45,410 nt of DNA from Sheuella sp. (GCA_030650995.1 JAUSCY010000059.1:1-45410); one strand, 5' to 3'; numbered from the stretch's first letter, positions 27,128 to 35,593 are shown. The notes: generated by a model not told the origin, from the sequence alone. Numbers and translations are program-made.

Positions 27128-29728
27128 TCATCCTGCAATCAAATCACGAGCACCAAGGTAAGCTTGCGTCAATGCGGGGTTTGCCGATATTTCTGCTGCG
27201 CTACCTTGAGCAATAATATGTCCAGACTCAAGAACATAAGCACGATCAGCCAGGGCGAGCGCCAGAGAGGCCATTTGATCAACAAGCAAAATAGTGAGCG
27301 ACTCCCGTTTCAAATCATCAAGAACCTGGAAGAGTTCTTCAATGATTTTGGGAGCAAGGCCAAGCGATGGTTCATCAAGAAGCAAGACACGGGGCTGCGC
27401 CATCAATCCGCGGGCGATGGCAAGCATCTGCTGCTCCCCGCCTGAAAGCAATCCAGCACGCTGAGAAACACGCTCACGCAATCTCGGAAAGCGTTGCAAC
27501 ATCTGCTCCACGCGGTCTTCAATATTTTCCGGGCATCTGAATCCTCCTAAACGAATATTGTCCAGCACTGACAACTCGGGAAAAACCTGACGACCTTCAG
27601 GAACAAGTATCAGCCCAAGTCCAACGATATCGTCGGCACTGTACTGATCAATATCTACACCCCCGAAATGGATATGGCCTTGAATGGGTCGGTGCAACCC
27701 TGCCAGCGTGCGCATCAGCGTCGACTTACCCGCACCATTCGCGCCTAAAAGTGCAACGAGCTCACCCGTTCGAACCTCGATATTGATATCTTCGAGCACC
27801 GGCGCAGCACCATAACCTGTGCTGAGCGCCTGAACACCGAGCAATTGCATGGCTGGCTTCGATACAGTTGAGGACGGTACAGATTCATCGCGTTTCATTG
27901 CAGGTGCTCCACCACCCTGCCCTAAATATGCACGAATGACTTCTGGATGTTTTTGGACTTCTTCAGGCGTCCCAATCGCTATGCGGGATCCAGAATCAAT
28001 CACAACAATCTGATCTGAAATTTTCATGACCAGTTGCATATCGTGCTCAACAACAAGCACACCGACTCCTGCTGCAGATATCTTTAACAGCAAGTCAGAA
28101 AGAATATTTTTATCTTCACGCGACAACCCGGCTGCAGGTTCGTCGAGCAACAATACATCTGGATCAGTTGCCAGTCCCCTGGCGATTTCAACAAGTCTGC
28201 GATCCACATGCGCGAGATCTGCGGCGGGTTGCGACGCATCACCAGCAAAACCACAAAATGCAAGCAGCGACAAGGATCGTTCTTTGATCGACGAACTGTT
28301 CATTCCTGTTGAAGAAAACAGCCCGCCCAAACGACCTTGGTTACAGGCAAGAACGACATTATCAACGACCGATAAAGAACCAAATAACAAAGAAGTCTGG
28401 TATGTGCGTGCAACACCTAACTGCGCGCCTCTCCAGGCAGGCCGGCCAGAAATCTTATGCGAGGCGAGCAACACCTCACCTTGCGTAGGTTGATAAAAAC
28501 CTGTCAGCATATTTATTACTGTGGATTTGCCTGCTCCATTTGGTCCGATCAGACTTGTAATACGGCCTGGAACAATCTGCAAACTCAAATCAGATACTGC
28601 CTTCAACCCGCCAAAAACCATCAGGAGTGATTCGGCACTCAACGTGCTGCGCGGGCGTTGGGAAATGGTTAAGGCACGACCACGAGATAACGCGGAATCA
28701 GTTACATCAGAGAAATTTGCAAAAGTGTTGGAGCCTGAGTTCAATATTTTGCTGAACAACAATTTTTTTAATCTGACAAATACACCAACGAGTCCTGTTG
28801 GCGCAATTAGAAGTACAACCAGTAATAAAATACCGAAAAAAAGTAAACGGTACTCTTCTAGGCTGGACAATAGTTCGGGCAATAGTCCAACAACAATTGC
28901 GCCGGCAACGGGTCCTGATATGGAACCTGAACCACCAATCATTACAACCAATACAAACAGAATCGACATTGAAAAACCAAATGTATTTGGCGTGACAAAT
29001 CCTGATAAAGGTGCAAACAATCCTCCAGCCAATCCGGTCAGGATCGCAGAGAAAACAAACGCAATTGTTTTGACCCGGACGGGATCAATGCCAATCGACT
29101 GCGCAGAAATCTCGCTATCCTTGACCGCTCGCATAGCCGCACCCCATGTGCTGCGATTGAGCAAAGCATAGAGCCACAGCATGCATACAGCGGTAATGAT
29201 TGCAATAGCCGCGACTGCACGTTCGCCTGCCAGCCACGTTCCTAACGCGGGTGCCGTCACACCCATGATGCCATTCTGACCGCCAGTCAGGTCCCGCAAT
29301 TCAATGATGCCGTGTTCGACAATAAAACCAAATGCAATTGTTAACATGGCCAGATAAGGCCCGCGCACCCTGAGCGCAGGCAATGCGACTAGTGCACCGA
29401 GCACGCCTGCAAGCAGTGCACCCAGAGGCCATGCCAGCCAGAAACTGATTTTGAATTGTGTCGTTAATATTGCAACGACATACGCACCCATGGCATAAAA
29501 ACCAACGTGGCCGAAAGAGACTTGGCCGACTAAACCCATCAGGGCGTTCAATCCGATTCCAACAATCGCAAGCAAGGCGACATTAGCCAATACAAAAACA
29601 AGATAACCGTTGACGGTCTGAGCCAGCCACAACCCGATACAGAGCAGCAACAGTACAGATAACTTTTGCACGAAAGTACCGGGCAACCAACCCATACCGG
29701 AGGAATCAGAACCGCGATACTGACTCAT
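27128..29728 (-). CDS. Fused Liv-type ABC transporter: permease LivM + ATPase LivG + ATPase LivF
   Basis: One 866-residue chain contains three normally separate subunits of a branched-chain-amino-acid-type (HAAT) importer. Residues about 20-320 are a LivM permease (NALMGLVGQVSFGHVGFYAMGAY, RVRGPYLAMLTIAFGFI, GGSGSISGPVAGA). Residues about 360-605 are a LivG-type ATPase (Walker A GPNGAGKST 395-403, Walker B VLLLDEPAAGL, switch His562). Residues about 626-866 are a LivF-type ATPase (Walker A GANGAGKST 662-670, signature LSGGEQQ 761-767, Walker B VLLLDEPSLGL, switch position Gln818). The LivG signature is degenerate, LAHVDRR (505-511) instead of LSYGQQR. No frameshift is seen. It overlaps livH by 4 bp. 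The substrate could be an amino acid, amide or urea-like compound. Confidence 0.95.
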   Translation of the reverse strand: MSQYRGSDSSGMGWLPGTFVQKLSVLLLLCIGLWLAQTVNGYLVFVLANVALLAIVGIGLNALMGLVGQVSFGHVGFYAMGAYVVAILTTQFKISFWLAWPLGALLAGVLGALVALPALRVRGPYLAMLTIAFGFIVEHGIIELRDLTGGQNGIMGVTAPALGTWLAGERAVAAIAIITAVCMLWLYALLNRSTWGAAMRAVKDSEISAQSIGIDPVRVKTIAFVFSAILTGLAGGLFAPLSGFVTPNTFGFSMSILFVLVVMIGGSGSISGPVAGAIVVGLLPELLSSLEEYRLLFFGILLLVVLLIAPTGLVGVFVRLKKLLFSKILNSGSNTFANFSDVTDSALSRGRALTISQRPRSTLSAESLLMVFGGLKAVSDLSLQIVPGRITSLIGPNGAGKSTVINMLTGFYQPTQGEVLLASHKISGRPAWRGAQLGVARTYQTSLLFGSLSVVDNVVLACNQGRLGGLFSSTGMNSSSIKERSLSLLAFCGFAGDASQPAADLAHVDRRLVEIARGLATDPDVLLLDEPAAGLSREDKNILSDLLLKISAAGVGVLVVEHDMQLVMKISDQIVVIDSGSRIAIGTPEEVQKHPEVIRAYLGQGGGAPAMKRDESVPSSTVSKPAMQLLGVQALSTGYGAAPVLEDINIEVRTGELVALLGANGAGKSTLMRTLAGLHRPIQGHIHFGGVDIDQYSADDIVGLGLILVPEGRQVFPELSVLDNIRLGGFRCPENIEDRVEQMLQRFPRLRERVSQRAGLLSGGEQQMLAIARGLMAQPRVLLLDEPSLGLAPKIIEELFQVLDDLKRESLTILLVDQMASLALALADRAYVLESGHIIAQGSAAEISANPALTQAYLGARDLIAG

Positions 29729-30600
29729 ACTTTTCTAACCTGAGCACGACCAAACAAACCGTTCGGTTTGAGTGCCAGCACAATAATGACAAGTGTGAAC
29801 ATGATGATCTGGGTATAGCCTGATCCAATTGAAGAGGTAATCAGTGACTCAGCAATGCCAAAAAGAATACCCGCAAGCATGACGCCCCAGGCACTGCCTA
29901 TACCACCAAGAATCGCTACAGCAAATGCTTTCAGACCAAACAAAGTCCCCATATCCGCATTGACATTAAACAAGGGGGCAATCAATACCCCGGCAACACC
30001 GGCGAGCATTGTGGACATGGCGAATGCTGCCGCGATGGTGTACTGGATGGGGATCCCCATTAACTTTGCTGCATCACGGTTTTGGGTGACCGCAAGCATG
30101 GCAGTCCCCCACCGGGTATGTCTGGAAATAAAATGCAACGCAGCGGCGAGAAACAATCCGACGACAGGAATCACCAGTTGCAAGGGATAGACACCGACCC
30201 CAGAGGAACCTAACTGAATCGGCGTGGTAGCCAGTACAGAAGGCAAACTACGAGGCTCCTTGCCAAACGTAAACATCACCACATTATCAAGAACAATACC
30301 TAATGCGACAGTAGCCATCAACCACGCATCAGAGCCTCTTTTAACGAAAGGTCTGACAGCAACAATTTCAACTATCAGTCCATAGGCTGCGCAGACCACT
30401 AAAGCGACGAGAACAGAAATAAAAACCGGCCATCCGAATGTTTGTGCAAAGGTAAAGGTCACCACAGCACCCAACATCATTGAGCTGCCCTGAGCAAAAT
30501 TAACCGTACCAGACACCGCATACGTTAAATAGAAACCCAGGGCCATGAGCCCATACATGCTGCCAAGGCCCAGACCACTAATCAAGGCAGAAAATAGCAT
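29725..30600 (-). CDS. Liv-type ABC transporter permease LivH
   Basis: A 291-residue inner-membrane permease of the LivH family with about eight hydrophobic segments. Diagnostic stretches are GLGSMYGLMALGFYLTYAVSGTVNFAQGSSMMLGAVV, then TRWGTAMLAVTQNRDAAKLMGIPI (the loop that docks the ATPase) and FGLKAFAVAILGGIGSAWGVMLAGILFGIAESL. It pairs with the LivM half of the downstream fused protein to make the membrane channel. It lies 20 bp after the binding-protein stop and overlaps the fused gene by 4 bp. Confidence 0.94.
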   Translation of the reverse strand: MLFSALISGLGLGSMYGLMALGFYLTYAVSGTVNFAQGSSMMLGAVVTFTFAQTFGWPVFISVLVALVVCAAYGLIVEIVAVRPFVKRGSDAWLMATVALGIVLDNVVMFTFGKEPRSLPSVLATTPIQLGSSGVGVYPLQLVIPVVGLFLAAALHFISRHTRWGTAMLAVTQNRDAAKLMGIPIQYTIAAAFAMSTMLAGVAGVLIAPLFNVNADMGTLFGLKAFAVAILGGIGSAWGVMLAGILFGIAESLITSSIGSGYTQIIMFTLVIIVLALKPNGLFGRAQVRKV

Positions 30601-30620
30601 CTTGAATCCTGTCGGTATGA

Positions 30621-31796
30621 CTAGTTCAGGCTGACAGGAAGAATGCGATTATCAATAAATCGCGCCCAGACATAATCATCTTTGGTCAACGCATCATGTA
30701 CACCGGGCTTAAATGGTTTGCTGTATTTTTTAATCAATCCAGTGACATCATCCAGCTGGTAAAAAGCGCGACGGATCGCATCACCCTCGGTAGAGCCTGC
30801 TTGAGCAATCGCTTGCGCAACGAGCAACATGCCATCGTAAGCATTGGCCACACCCACTGCGGGTGAAATGTCTTCAGGCCCTTTAATCTCAGGATATTTA
30901 GCCATCAAAGCTTTGACGACTTTTTCACCCACTGGAGACTGGGCACCAAAAAAGCTGTATGTCTGTACAAAATGAACATCTTTGGCATTCGGACCCGCTA
31001 ACTCAGTAAATCGACCGCCCGCAGGACCCCAGTGCGAAACAATCGGCACTTTCCAACCCATTCTGTCCAAAGACTTCACAACCTGAGCCGATGGACCAAC
31101 GTTGCCGACCAGAAACAAAGTGTCCGCGCCAGCAGCTTTCAGCCGTGTGAGCTGTGGAACAATATCGACATCATTGGCTTCGAATTTTTCTGAGCCAACT
31201 GCTGTCAGCCCCTTGGCAGCAAGAGCAGCCTTCAGGCCTTTTTCGTTAGACTCACCCCAGGGGTTATTTACCAGAATCAAACCGAACTTACTGGTTTTGA
31301 AGGTTTTCTGCGCATAATCAACCATGCCCTGGTCGACAATTTCATCTACGGCAGATACTCGAAACACAAAGTTAGGATTCGCTCCATTATTCGTAATGGG
31401 AGTACCTGCTGCCCACGGTCCCATAAAAGGAATTTTTTCCTGATTGACTAAGGGAACAATAGCCATTGAAACCGGAGTATCCAGTCCACCGAAAATAACA
31501 GCTACTTTTTCCTTGAAAATCAGTTCGCGCGCTGCAACCACACCTTTTGCAGGGTTGGATTCATCATCACGACGAACTAGCTCAAGCTTGCGGCCATTGA
31601 GTAAACCGCCCGCTGCGTTAATCTGATCGATCGCAATAGCCAAGCCCTTGCTGATGGCAGCACCTGACAACGCAGATTGCCCAGAAAGCGCAGCAACCAG
31701 ACCGATTTTGATTGGCTCAGCGGCAATCGATGCATTCATTCCTAGTATAGATATCGCAATTGAAGCGGAAAGTAAGGTACGACGAATCAGATTCAT
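30621..31796 (-). CDS. Liv-type ABC transporter periplasmic substrate-binding protein
   Basis: A 391-residue type-I periplasmic binding protein (LivJ/LivK-like, peripla_BP_6) that captures the ligand for the LivH/LivMGF importer. It has a signal peptide (MNLIRRTLLSASIAISILGMNASIAAE) and the usual PIKIGLVAALSGQSALSGAAISKGLAIAIDQINAAGGLLNGRKLELVRRDDESNPAKGV-type start, read here in segments. KVAVIFGGLDTPVSMAIVPLVNQEKIPFMGPWAAG follows. I chose the ATG at 31796, which has a GGAG Shine-Dalgarno with 9-base spacing, over the ATG at 31811, which has none. A sigma-54-type promoter lies about 40 bp upstream. The ligand cannot be told from sequence alone. Confidence 0.93.
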   Translation of the reverse strand: MNLIRRTLLSASIAISILGMNASIAAEPIKIGLVAALSGQSALSGAAISKGLAIAIDQINAAGGLLNGRKLELVRRDDESNPAKGVVAARELIFKEKVAVIFGGLDTPVSMAIVPLVNQEKIPFMGPWAAGTPITNNGANPNFVFRVSAVDEIVDQGMVDYAQKTFKTSKFGLILVNNPWGESNEKGLKAALAAKGLTAVGSEKFEANDVDIVPQLTRLKAAGADTLFLVGNVGPSAQVVKSLDRMGWKVPIVSHWGPAGGRFTELAGPNAKDVHFVQTYSFFGAQSPVGEKVVKALMAKYPEIKGPEDISPAVGVANAYDGMLLVAQAIAQAGSTEGDAIRRAFYQLDDVTGLIKKYSKPFKPGVHDALTKDDYVWARFIDNRILPVSLN

Positions 31797-31833
31797 GCTG
31801 CAACGCTCCATGAGTTAAATGTTTCTTTCATCA

Positions 31834-31849
31834 AGCAATGTTCATGCCA
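31834..31849 (-). promoter_or_regulatory. Sigma-54 (-24/-12) promoter of the Liv operon
   Basis: On the minus strand the sequence reads TGGCATGAACATTGCT. GG and GC are correctly spaced, the -12 element TTGCT is complete, and only one base of TGGCAC differs. It differs from the glnA sigma-54 promoter in this window at three of 16 positions. The start point would be near 31823, giving a leader of about 27 bases. It suggests NtrC-type control of the importer. Confidence 0.68.
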
Positions 31850-31924
31850 GCAATTACGCAAACTAGGCAAGGCATGCAAACATTTTGGTGAGCGTGATTA
31901 ATTTTGCTGAGTTGTATTCAATTC

Positions 31925-31940
31925 TGGCTTGATTCTTGCA
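31925..31940 (+). promoter_or_regulatory. Sigma-54 (-24/-12) promoter for the NTF2-like/deacetylase genes
   Basis: On the plus strand TGGCTTGATTCTTGCA has the invariant GG and GC in exact register, the G at position 7 and a complete TTGCA -12 element. It departs from consensus at two bases of the -24 element. The start point would be near 31951, about 70 bases before the ATG at 32021. Together with the minus-strand motif it makes a divergent sigma-54 pair. Confidence 0.55.
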
Positions 31941-31987
31941 TCTGAAAGCACGTGGAATTACATATTCAGTGCAGGCCTGAAAAGCCA

Positions 31988-32004
31988 GGCACCAATGCAG
32001 TGCA
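31988..32004. promoter_or_regulatory. NtrC-type binding site in the Liv/amidase divergent region
   Basis: GGCAC-N7-GTGCA matches 9 of 10 positions of the NtrC half-sites TGCAC-N7-GTGCA. It lies about 173 bp upstream of the predicted Liv start point, within enhancer range, and just upstream of the 32021 ATG. A weaker related motif lies at about 31875-31892, midway between the two sigma-54 promoters. Confidence 0.5.
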
Positions 32005-32020
32005 ATAGTGAGGATAAGAT

Positions 32021-32449
32021 ATGGAATATGCACAACTAGTGATCGTCGCGGACTCTGATGTTGCACATCAGGCAGCACAAGTCGTGGATAGTTATTTAAA
32101 AACGCTGATGATTCCTGATCCAGTGAGCGCCAGAGCCTATATCGCACCGGACCTTGAAATCATATTTACGGGAGGACGACGTATGCACGATCCTGCCGAA
32201 TGTGCAGCGTTTAATGCCAGCCGCTACGCCTGGGTCAAAAAGCATTATGAACGCATAGAAGTCATGTCAGGTGCGACGCAGGAGCAAGCCATTGTTTATA
32301 GTCTTGGTACATTATTTGGTGCATGGCCAGACCAGACACCATTTAAAGACAATCGGTACATCGATCGGTATGTAGTTAAAAATGGCCTGATTACCCATAT
32401 GTCCGTATGGAATGACAGCGCAGAAATTATCCTGACGAGATCTTCATGA
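32021..32449 (+). CDS. NTF2-like/SnoaL-type small protein
   Basis: A 142-residue protein whose pattern looks like the NTF2-like (SnoaL/DUF4440) cone fold: an N-terminal helix (AQVVDSYLKTLMIPDPVSARAYIAPDLEIIFTGGRRMHDPAEC) then strands ending in RYIDRYVVKNGLITHMSVWNDSAEIIL. Such proteins are isomerases, dehydratases, hydrolases or ligand binders; none can be assigned here. The start has a strong Shine-Dalgarno (GAGGA). It overlaps the deacetylase-family gene by 4 bp (ATGA), so the pair is translated together. It follows a candidate sigma-54 promoter, divergent from the Liv operon. Confidence 0.78.
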   Translation: MEYAQLVIVADSDVAHQAAQVVDSYLKTLMIPDPVSARAYIAPDLEIIFTGGRRMHDPAECAAFNASRYAWVKKHYERIEVMSGATQEQAIVYSLGTLFGAWPDQTPFKDNRYIDRYVVKNGLITHMSVWNDSAEIILTRSS

Positions 32450-33372
32450 ACTCCACCATTGCCTCACGCCAGTTAAAAGACCATGGACGATTTCCCTATC
32501 GCTCCATTCTTAATCGACCAGACTATGTGTGGCCGAATCAGTCACGTCTTGCGGTTTATATCGGATTCAATCTAGAGCATTTTGAATTTGGTGAAGGCTT
32601 GGGCGCAAATCTTGGACCAGCCTGCCCCGCACCTGATGTATTGAATTACAGCTGGCGTGAATATGGCAATCGTGTTGGCGCCTGGCGATGTATTGAGATG
32701 TTTGAGGCATTAAAGATTCCGACGAGTGCGTTAATCAATACCTCCTTATATGATCACTGTCCTGATCTGATTGAGGCCCTTGTGCAGCGGGGCGATGAAC
32801 TCGTCGGTCACGGTCACACCAACGCTGAAAGACAAGGTCAGTTTGATGAGCAATCCGAACGTGCCCTGATACAGGAATGTGCGCAGAGAATTGAAATAGA
32901 AAGCGGAAAAAAGCCCAGAGGCTGGTTATCGCCCTGGATATCCGAAAGTCCGGTGACACCGGACCTGCTGGCTGAGACAGGCTATGACTACACGCTGAAC
33001 TGGTGTCACGATGACCAGCCCACACGCATGCAAACAAGAAATAACCAGTCGCTGTGGTCGATCCCCTACCCGCAGGAAATTAATGACATCCCTATGCTGA
33101 TAGGTCGTCAAATGGATACTGAGCCTTTTGCCAATATGATCATCGACCAGTTTGATGAGATGCTTCAGCAATCGCAGTCGCAGCCCCTGGTAATGGGGAT
33201 CGCGCTGCATCCTTATTTGATTGGTCAGCCCTACCGTCTGAAACACATCCGTCGGGCATTGCAGCATATTTGTGCCTACCGCGATCGGGAAGAGATATGG
33301 TTCTCGACACCCGGTGAAATATGTACGCATATGCAAACACTGGACCGGCAAGGTTTAGTCAATGATATTTAA
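32446..33372 (+). CDS. Polysaccharide-deacetylase-family hydrolase (PuuE/allantoinase-like)
   Basis: A 308-residue NodB-homology protein. Rather than the TFDDG motif of true polysaccharide deacetylases it has YIGFNLEHFEFGEG at about 39-51, then GHGHTNAERQ at 121-130 (probable metal-binding histidines), RGWLSPWISES and a late IALHPYLIGQ with His255. This pattern resembles the cytosolic branch that includes the PuuE allantoinase, which acts on C-N bonds of ureides. No signal peptide is seen, also against cell-wall work. Overlap with the NTF2-like gene and closeness to an amidase support a role in organic-nitrogen breakdown. The substrate is not known. Confidence 0.82.
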   Translation: MNSTIASRQLKDHGRFPYRSILNRPDYVWPNQSRLAVYIGFNLEHFEFGEGLGANLGPACPAPDVLNYSWREYGNRVGAWRCIEMFEALKIPTSALINTSLYDHCPDLIEALVQRGDELVGHGHTNAERQGQFDEQSERALIQECAQRIEIESGKKPRGWLSPWISESPVTPDLLAETGYDYTLNWCHDDQPTRMQTRNNQSLWSIPYPQEINDIPMLIGRQMDTEPFANMIIDQFDEMLQQSQSQPLVMGIALHPYLIGQPYRLKHIRRALQHICAYRDREEIWFSTPGEICTHMQTLDRQGLVNDI

Positions 33373-33388
33373 ACGCTGAAAATGCATG

Positions 33389-33417
33389 TATCCACTTCAT
33401 CTGACTGAAAATATAAT
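33389..33417 (+). promoter_or_regulatory. Candidate sigma-70 promoter of the amidase gene
   Basis: A perfect TATAAT (33412-33417) with a weak -35 TATCCA (33389-33394, 3 of 6) and 17-bp spacing. The start point would be near 33424, so the transcript would begin with the CATCAA repeat. Confidence 0.4.
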
Positions 33418-33422
33418 GATCC

Positions 33423-33452
33423 CATCAACATCAACATCAACATCAATATCAA
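33423..33452 (+). repeat. Hexanucleotide repeat (CATCAA)4 + TATCAA in the amidase leader
   Basis: Four perfect CATCAA units followed by one TATCAA unit, ending 11 bp before the amidase ATG. There is no recognisable Shine-Dalgarno between repeat and ATG. The tract has no G, so the leader should be unstructured. Copy number could vary by slippage and tune expression; that is inference. Confidence 0.85.
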
Positions 33453-33463
33453 AATAACAATCT

Positions 33464-34660
33464 ATGAAACCACTCGACATGCAAGACACCGTTGGCGCCT
33501 GGGTCCCCCACGGACGCTTTTCACTGCCCGCCACCTCGGAAGGTTCTCTGTCAGGTATGACATTCGCTGTCAAAGACCTTTATCACATTGCAGGCATCCC
33601 AACCGGCGCAGGCAATCCAACATGGCTATCCACGCATGACACGCCACAGCACACCAGCCCTCTGGTTGAACAGCTGCGGGCTGCAGGTGCCAGCGTTGCT
33701 GGCAAAGTGATCACCGATGAGCTGGCTTACAGTCTGAACGGTGACAATATTCACTACGGCACTCCGACCAATGTGAATGCACCAGGTCGTGTAACGGGTG
33801 GTTCATCGAGTGGTTCAGCAGCAGCAGTCGCTGCCAGACTGGTGGATTTTGCCCTGGCCTCGGATACAGGCGGCTCTACGCGTGTGCCTGCCAGTTACTG
33901 CGGGATATGGGGCTTAAGAACCACACATGGTTTACTGACAACCGAACATGTTGTGCCGCTGCATCCTTCATTCGATACGATGAACTGGTTTGCTCATGAT
34001 GCCGATACATTCAGTCGTGTTGCACAGGTATTGCTTCCAGCGACAGACTTTAAAGCACTGCGCGTACTCAAACCTGCTGCAGTGTGGGCGCTTGCGAGCG
34101 AGGACTTTCAGCAGGCGTTGACAGACGTACTGAATAAAGCCGTCAAACTCATCGGCTCACCGGCGCAGGAAATTTCTTTTACAAACTCCGATCAGACACT
34201 CGAGCAATGGCGACTCGCCTATGTCGCGCATGGCGCCTCAGAAGCATGGGCACTGCATGGAGACTGGATTACAGAACACCAGCCAACATTTTCAGCACCC
34301 ATCGCCGGTCGCTGGGATGCAGCCAAAAAAGTCACACCGGCGCAGGCACAAGCTGCGATTCAAACGACTGCGATGATTCGCCAGCAAATCCGCGACATGC
34401 TTGCGGACGATGCAATCGTAGTCATGCCCTCTGCGGCAGGCCTCGCACCGCTACTGAATGCGACAGGTGCGGATGTCGACGCGATGCGAACGAGAACTAT
34501 GCATATCACCTGTATTGGTGGGATCAGCGGTGTATGTCAGGTCAGCATCCCCTACCGAAACGCAGCAGGGCTGCCTGTTGGAGTGTCTCTGATGGGGCCT
34601 GCTGGCAGCGATCTGGCTTTAATTGCGCTGGCTAAACAGATCAGTGAAATGAAAGAGTAA
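33464..34660 (+). CDS. Amidase-signature-family hydrolase
   Basis: A 398-residue amidase-signature enzyme that hydrolyses a C-N amide bond. The Ser-cisSer-Lys triad is complete: Lys37 in FAVKDLYHIAG, cis-Ser114 in TGGSSSGSAAAVA, and nucleophile Ser138 in DTGGSTRVPA. The 24-residue cis-Ser to Ser spacing matches known members. It is shorter than GatA (about 480) and lacks gatB/gatC neighbours, so it is catabolic rather than tRNA-dependent. No signal peptide is seen. It lies 91 bp after the deacetylase-family gene with its own promoter candidate and ends at a strong terminator. It would release ammonia or an amine from the compound the cluster handles. Confidence 0.93.
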   Translation: MKPLDMQDTVGAWVPHGRFSLPATSEGSLSGMTFAVKDLYHIAGIPTGAGNPTWLSTHDTPQHTSPLVEQLRAAGASVAGKVITDELAYSLNGDNIHYGTPTNVNAPGRVTGGSSSGSAAAVAARLVDFALASDTGGSTRVPASYCGIWGLRTTHGLLTTEHVVPLHPSFDTMNWFAHDADTFSRVAQVLLPATDFKALRVLKPAAVWALASEDFQQALTDVLNKAVKLIGSPAQEISFTNSDQTLEQWRLAYVAHGASEAWALHGDWITEHQPTFSAPIAGRWDAAKKVTPAQAQAAIQTTAMIRQQIRDMLADDAIVVMPSAAGLAPLLNATGADVDAMRTRTMHITCIGGISGVCQVSIPYRNAAGLPVGVSLMGPAGSDLALIALAKQISEMKE

Positions 34661-34672
34661 TTTTTATTGCAT

Positions 34673-34713
34673 AAAAAAAGACGCATCGTTCAGATTACGA
34701 TGCGTCTTTTTTT
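34673..34713. terminator. Bidirectional intrinsic terminator
   Basis: A perfect 10-bp stem (GACGCATCGT / ACGATGCGTC) with a 7-base loop is flanked by seven A on the left and seven T on the right, extending the pairing to 17 bp. The A and T tracts make it work on both strands, serving the amidase (plus) and the convergent SDR gene (minus). Confidence 0.95.
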
Positions 34714-34751
34714 CATTAAATAAATAAAACTATCCTGGCATATTAAAAATC

Positions 34752-35507
34752 TCAACCTCGGCCAAGGAAAGGCATATTCGTTGCCATGATCGTCATAAAC
34801 TGCACGTTCGTCTCAAGCGGGAAGCTGACGATCTGGGCGACAGCCTGCGCGACATGATTCACATCCATGCGTGGCTCGACACGTGTGGAGCCATCAGGTT
34901 GCAACACACCTTTAGTCATACGATCGGTCATTTCAGTCGCAGCGTTACCAATATCGATCTGGGTGCAAGCGATACCGTAACGACGCGTATCCAGTGCAAT
35001 AGATTTAGTGAGTCCCGTCACGGCGTGTTTAGTCGCGGTGTAACCGATCGAAAATGGACGGGGCGCGTGCGCTGAAATCGAACCATTATTAATGATGCGA
35101 CCACCTTGAGGTGTTTGATTTTTCATGATGCGTATCGCACCCTGCGCGCACAAGAACATACCGGTCAGATTAATGTTGACGATATCTTTCCAGACATCAA
35201 CCGGTAAATCCTCTATCGGCACTGGCGGCCCACCACGCCCAGCATTGTTGAACAATACGTCCAGACGTCCCCAGCGGCGGCTGATTTCAGCAAACAAAGC
35301 ATTGACAGAGGCCTCGTCACTCACGTCAGTCACCATGGGATGCAGATGATCCTCCAGCGCACCACCCAGAGTTTTCGTTTCCTCGAGTTTGTCAGCGCGG
35401 CGTCCGGCCAGCACAACGTGATAGCCGGCATTCGCGAGCGCGAATGACACGGCACGACCGATGCCCGAACCTGCCCCAGTGACTAGCGCAACTTTTAAAT
35501 CTGACAT
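34752..35507 (-). CDS. Short-chain dehydrogenase/reductase
   Basis: A 251-residue classical SDR: cofactor loop [24 protein letters not shown] motif in [10 protein letters not shown], catalytic Ser in [13 protein letters not shown] and Tyr-x-x-x-Lys in [12 protein letters not shown]. An AGRR sequence at the end of beta-2 (basic residues) suggests NADPH preference, unlike the other SDR in this window. It stands alone on the minus strand between a terminator and the rhodanese gene. The substrate is unknown. Confidence 0.9.
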   Translation of the reverse strand: MSDLKVALVTGAGSGIGRAVSFALANAGYHVVLAGRRADKLEETKTLGGALEDHLHPMVTDVSDEASVNALFAEISRRWGRLDVLFNNAGRGGPPVPIEDLPVDVWKDIVNINLTGMFLCAQGAIRIMKNQTPQGGRIINNGSISAHAPRPFSIGYTATKHAVTGLTKSIALDTRRYGIACTQIDIGNAATEMTDRMTKGVLQPDGSTRVEPRMDVNHVAQAVAQIVSFPLETNVQFMTIMATNMPFLGRG

Positions 35508-35593
35508 ATTTGTTCCTCTGTTGTTATTTGTAACTTCAATTTATTACGAATGAATTTTCAGCGTGAAAATATTACTGGGCACGCTGATAATCA

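Noticed and set aside
28521..29171. 216-codon open frame on the plus strand inside the fused Liv gene
   Set aside because: It is antisense to the well-supported LivM/LivG coding frame, shows no recognisable domain and no ribosome site, and looks like a codon-usage shadow.
31875..31892. Second NtrC site between the divergent sigma-54 promoters
   Set aside because: Only about 7 of 10 half-site positions match, and with an 18-bp rather than a 17-bp frame; too weak to list as a feature.
32735..33351. Long minus-strand frames opposite the deacetylase-family gene
   Set aside because: They are antisense to a gene with clear metal-binding motifs, and the translations are compositionally random.
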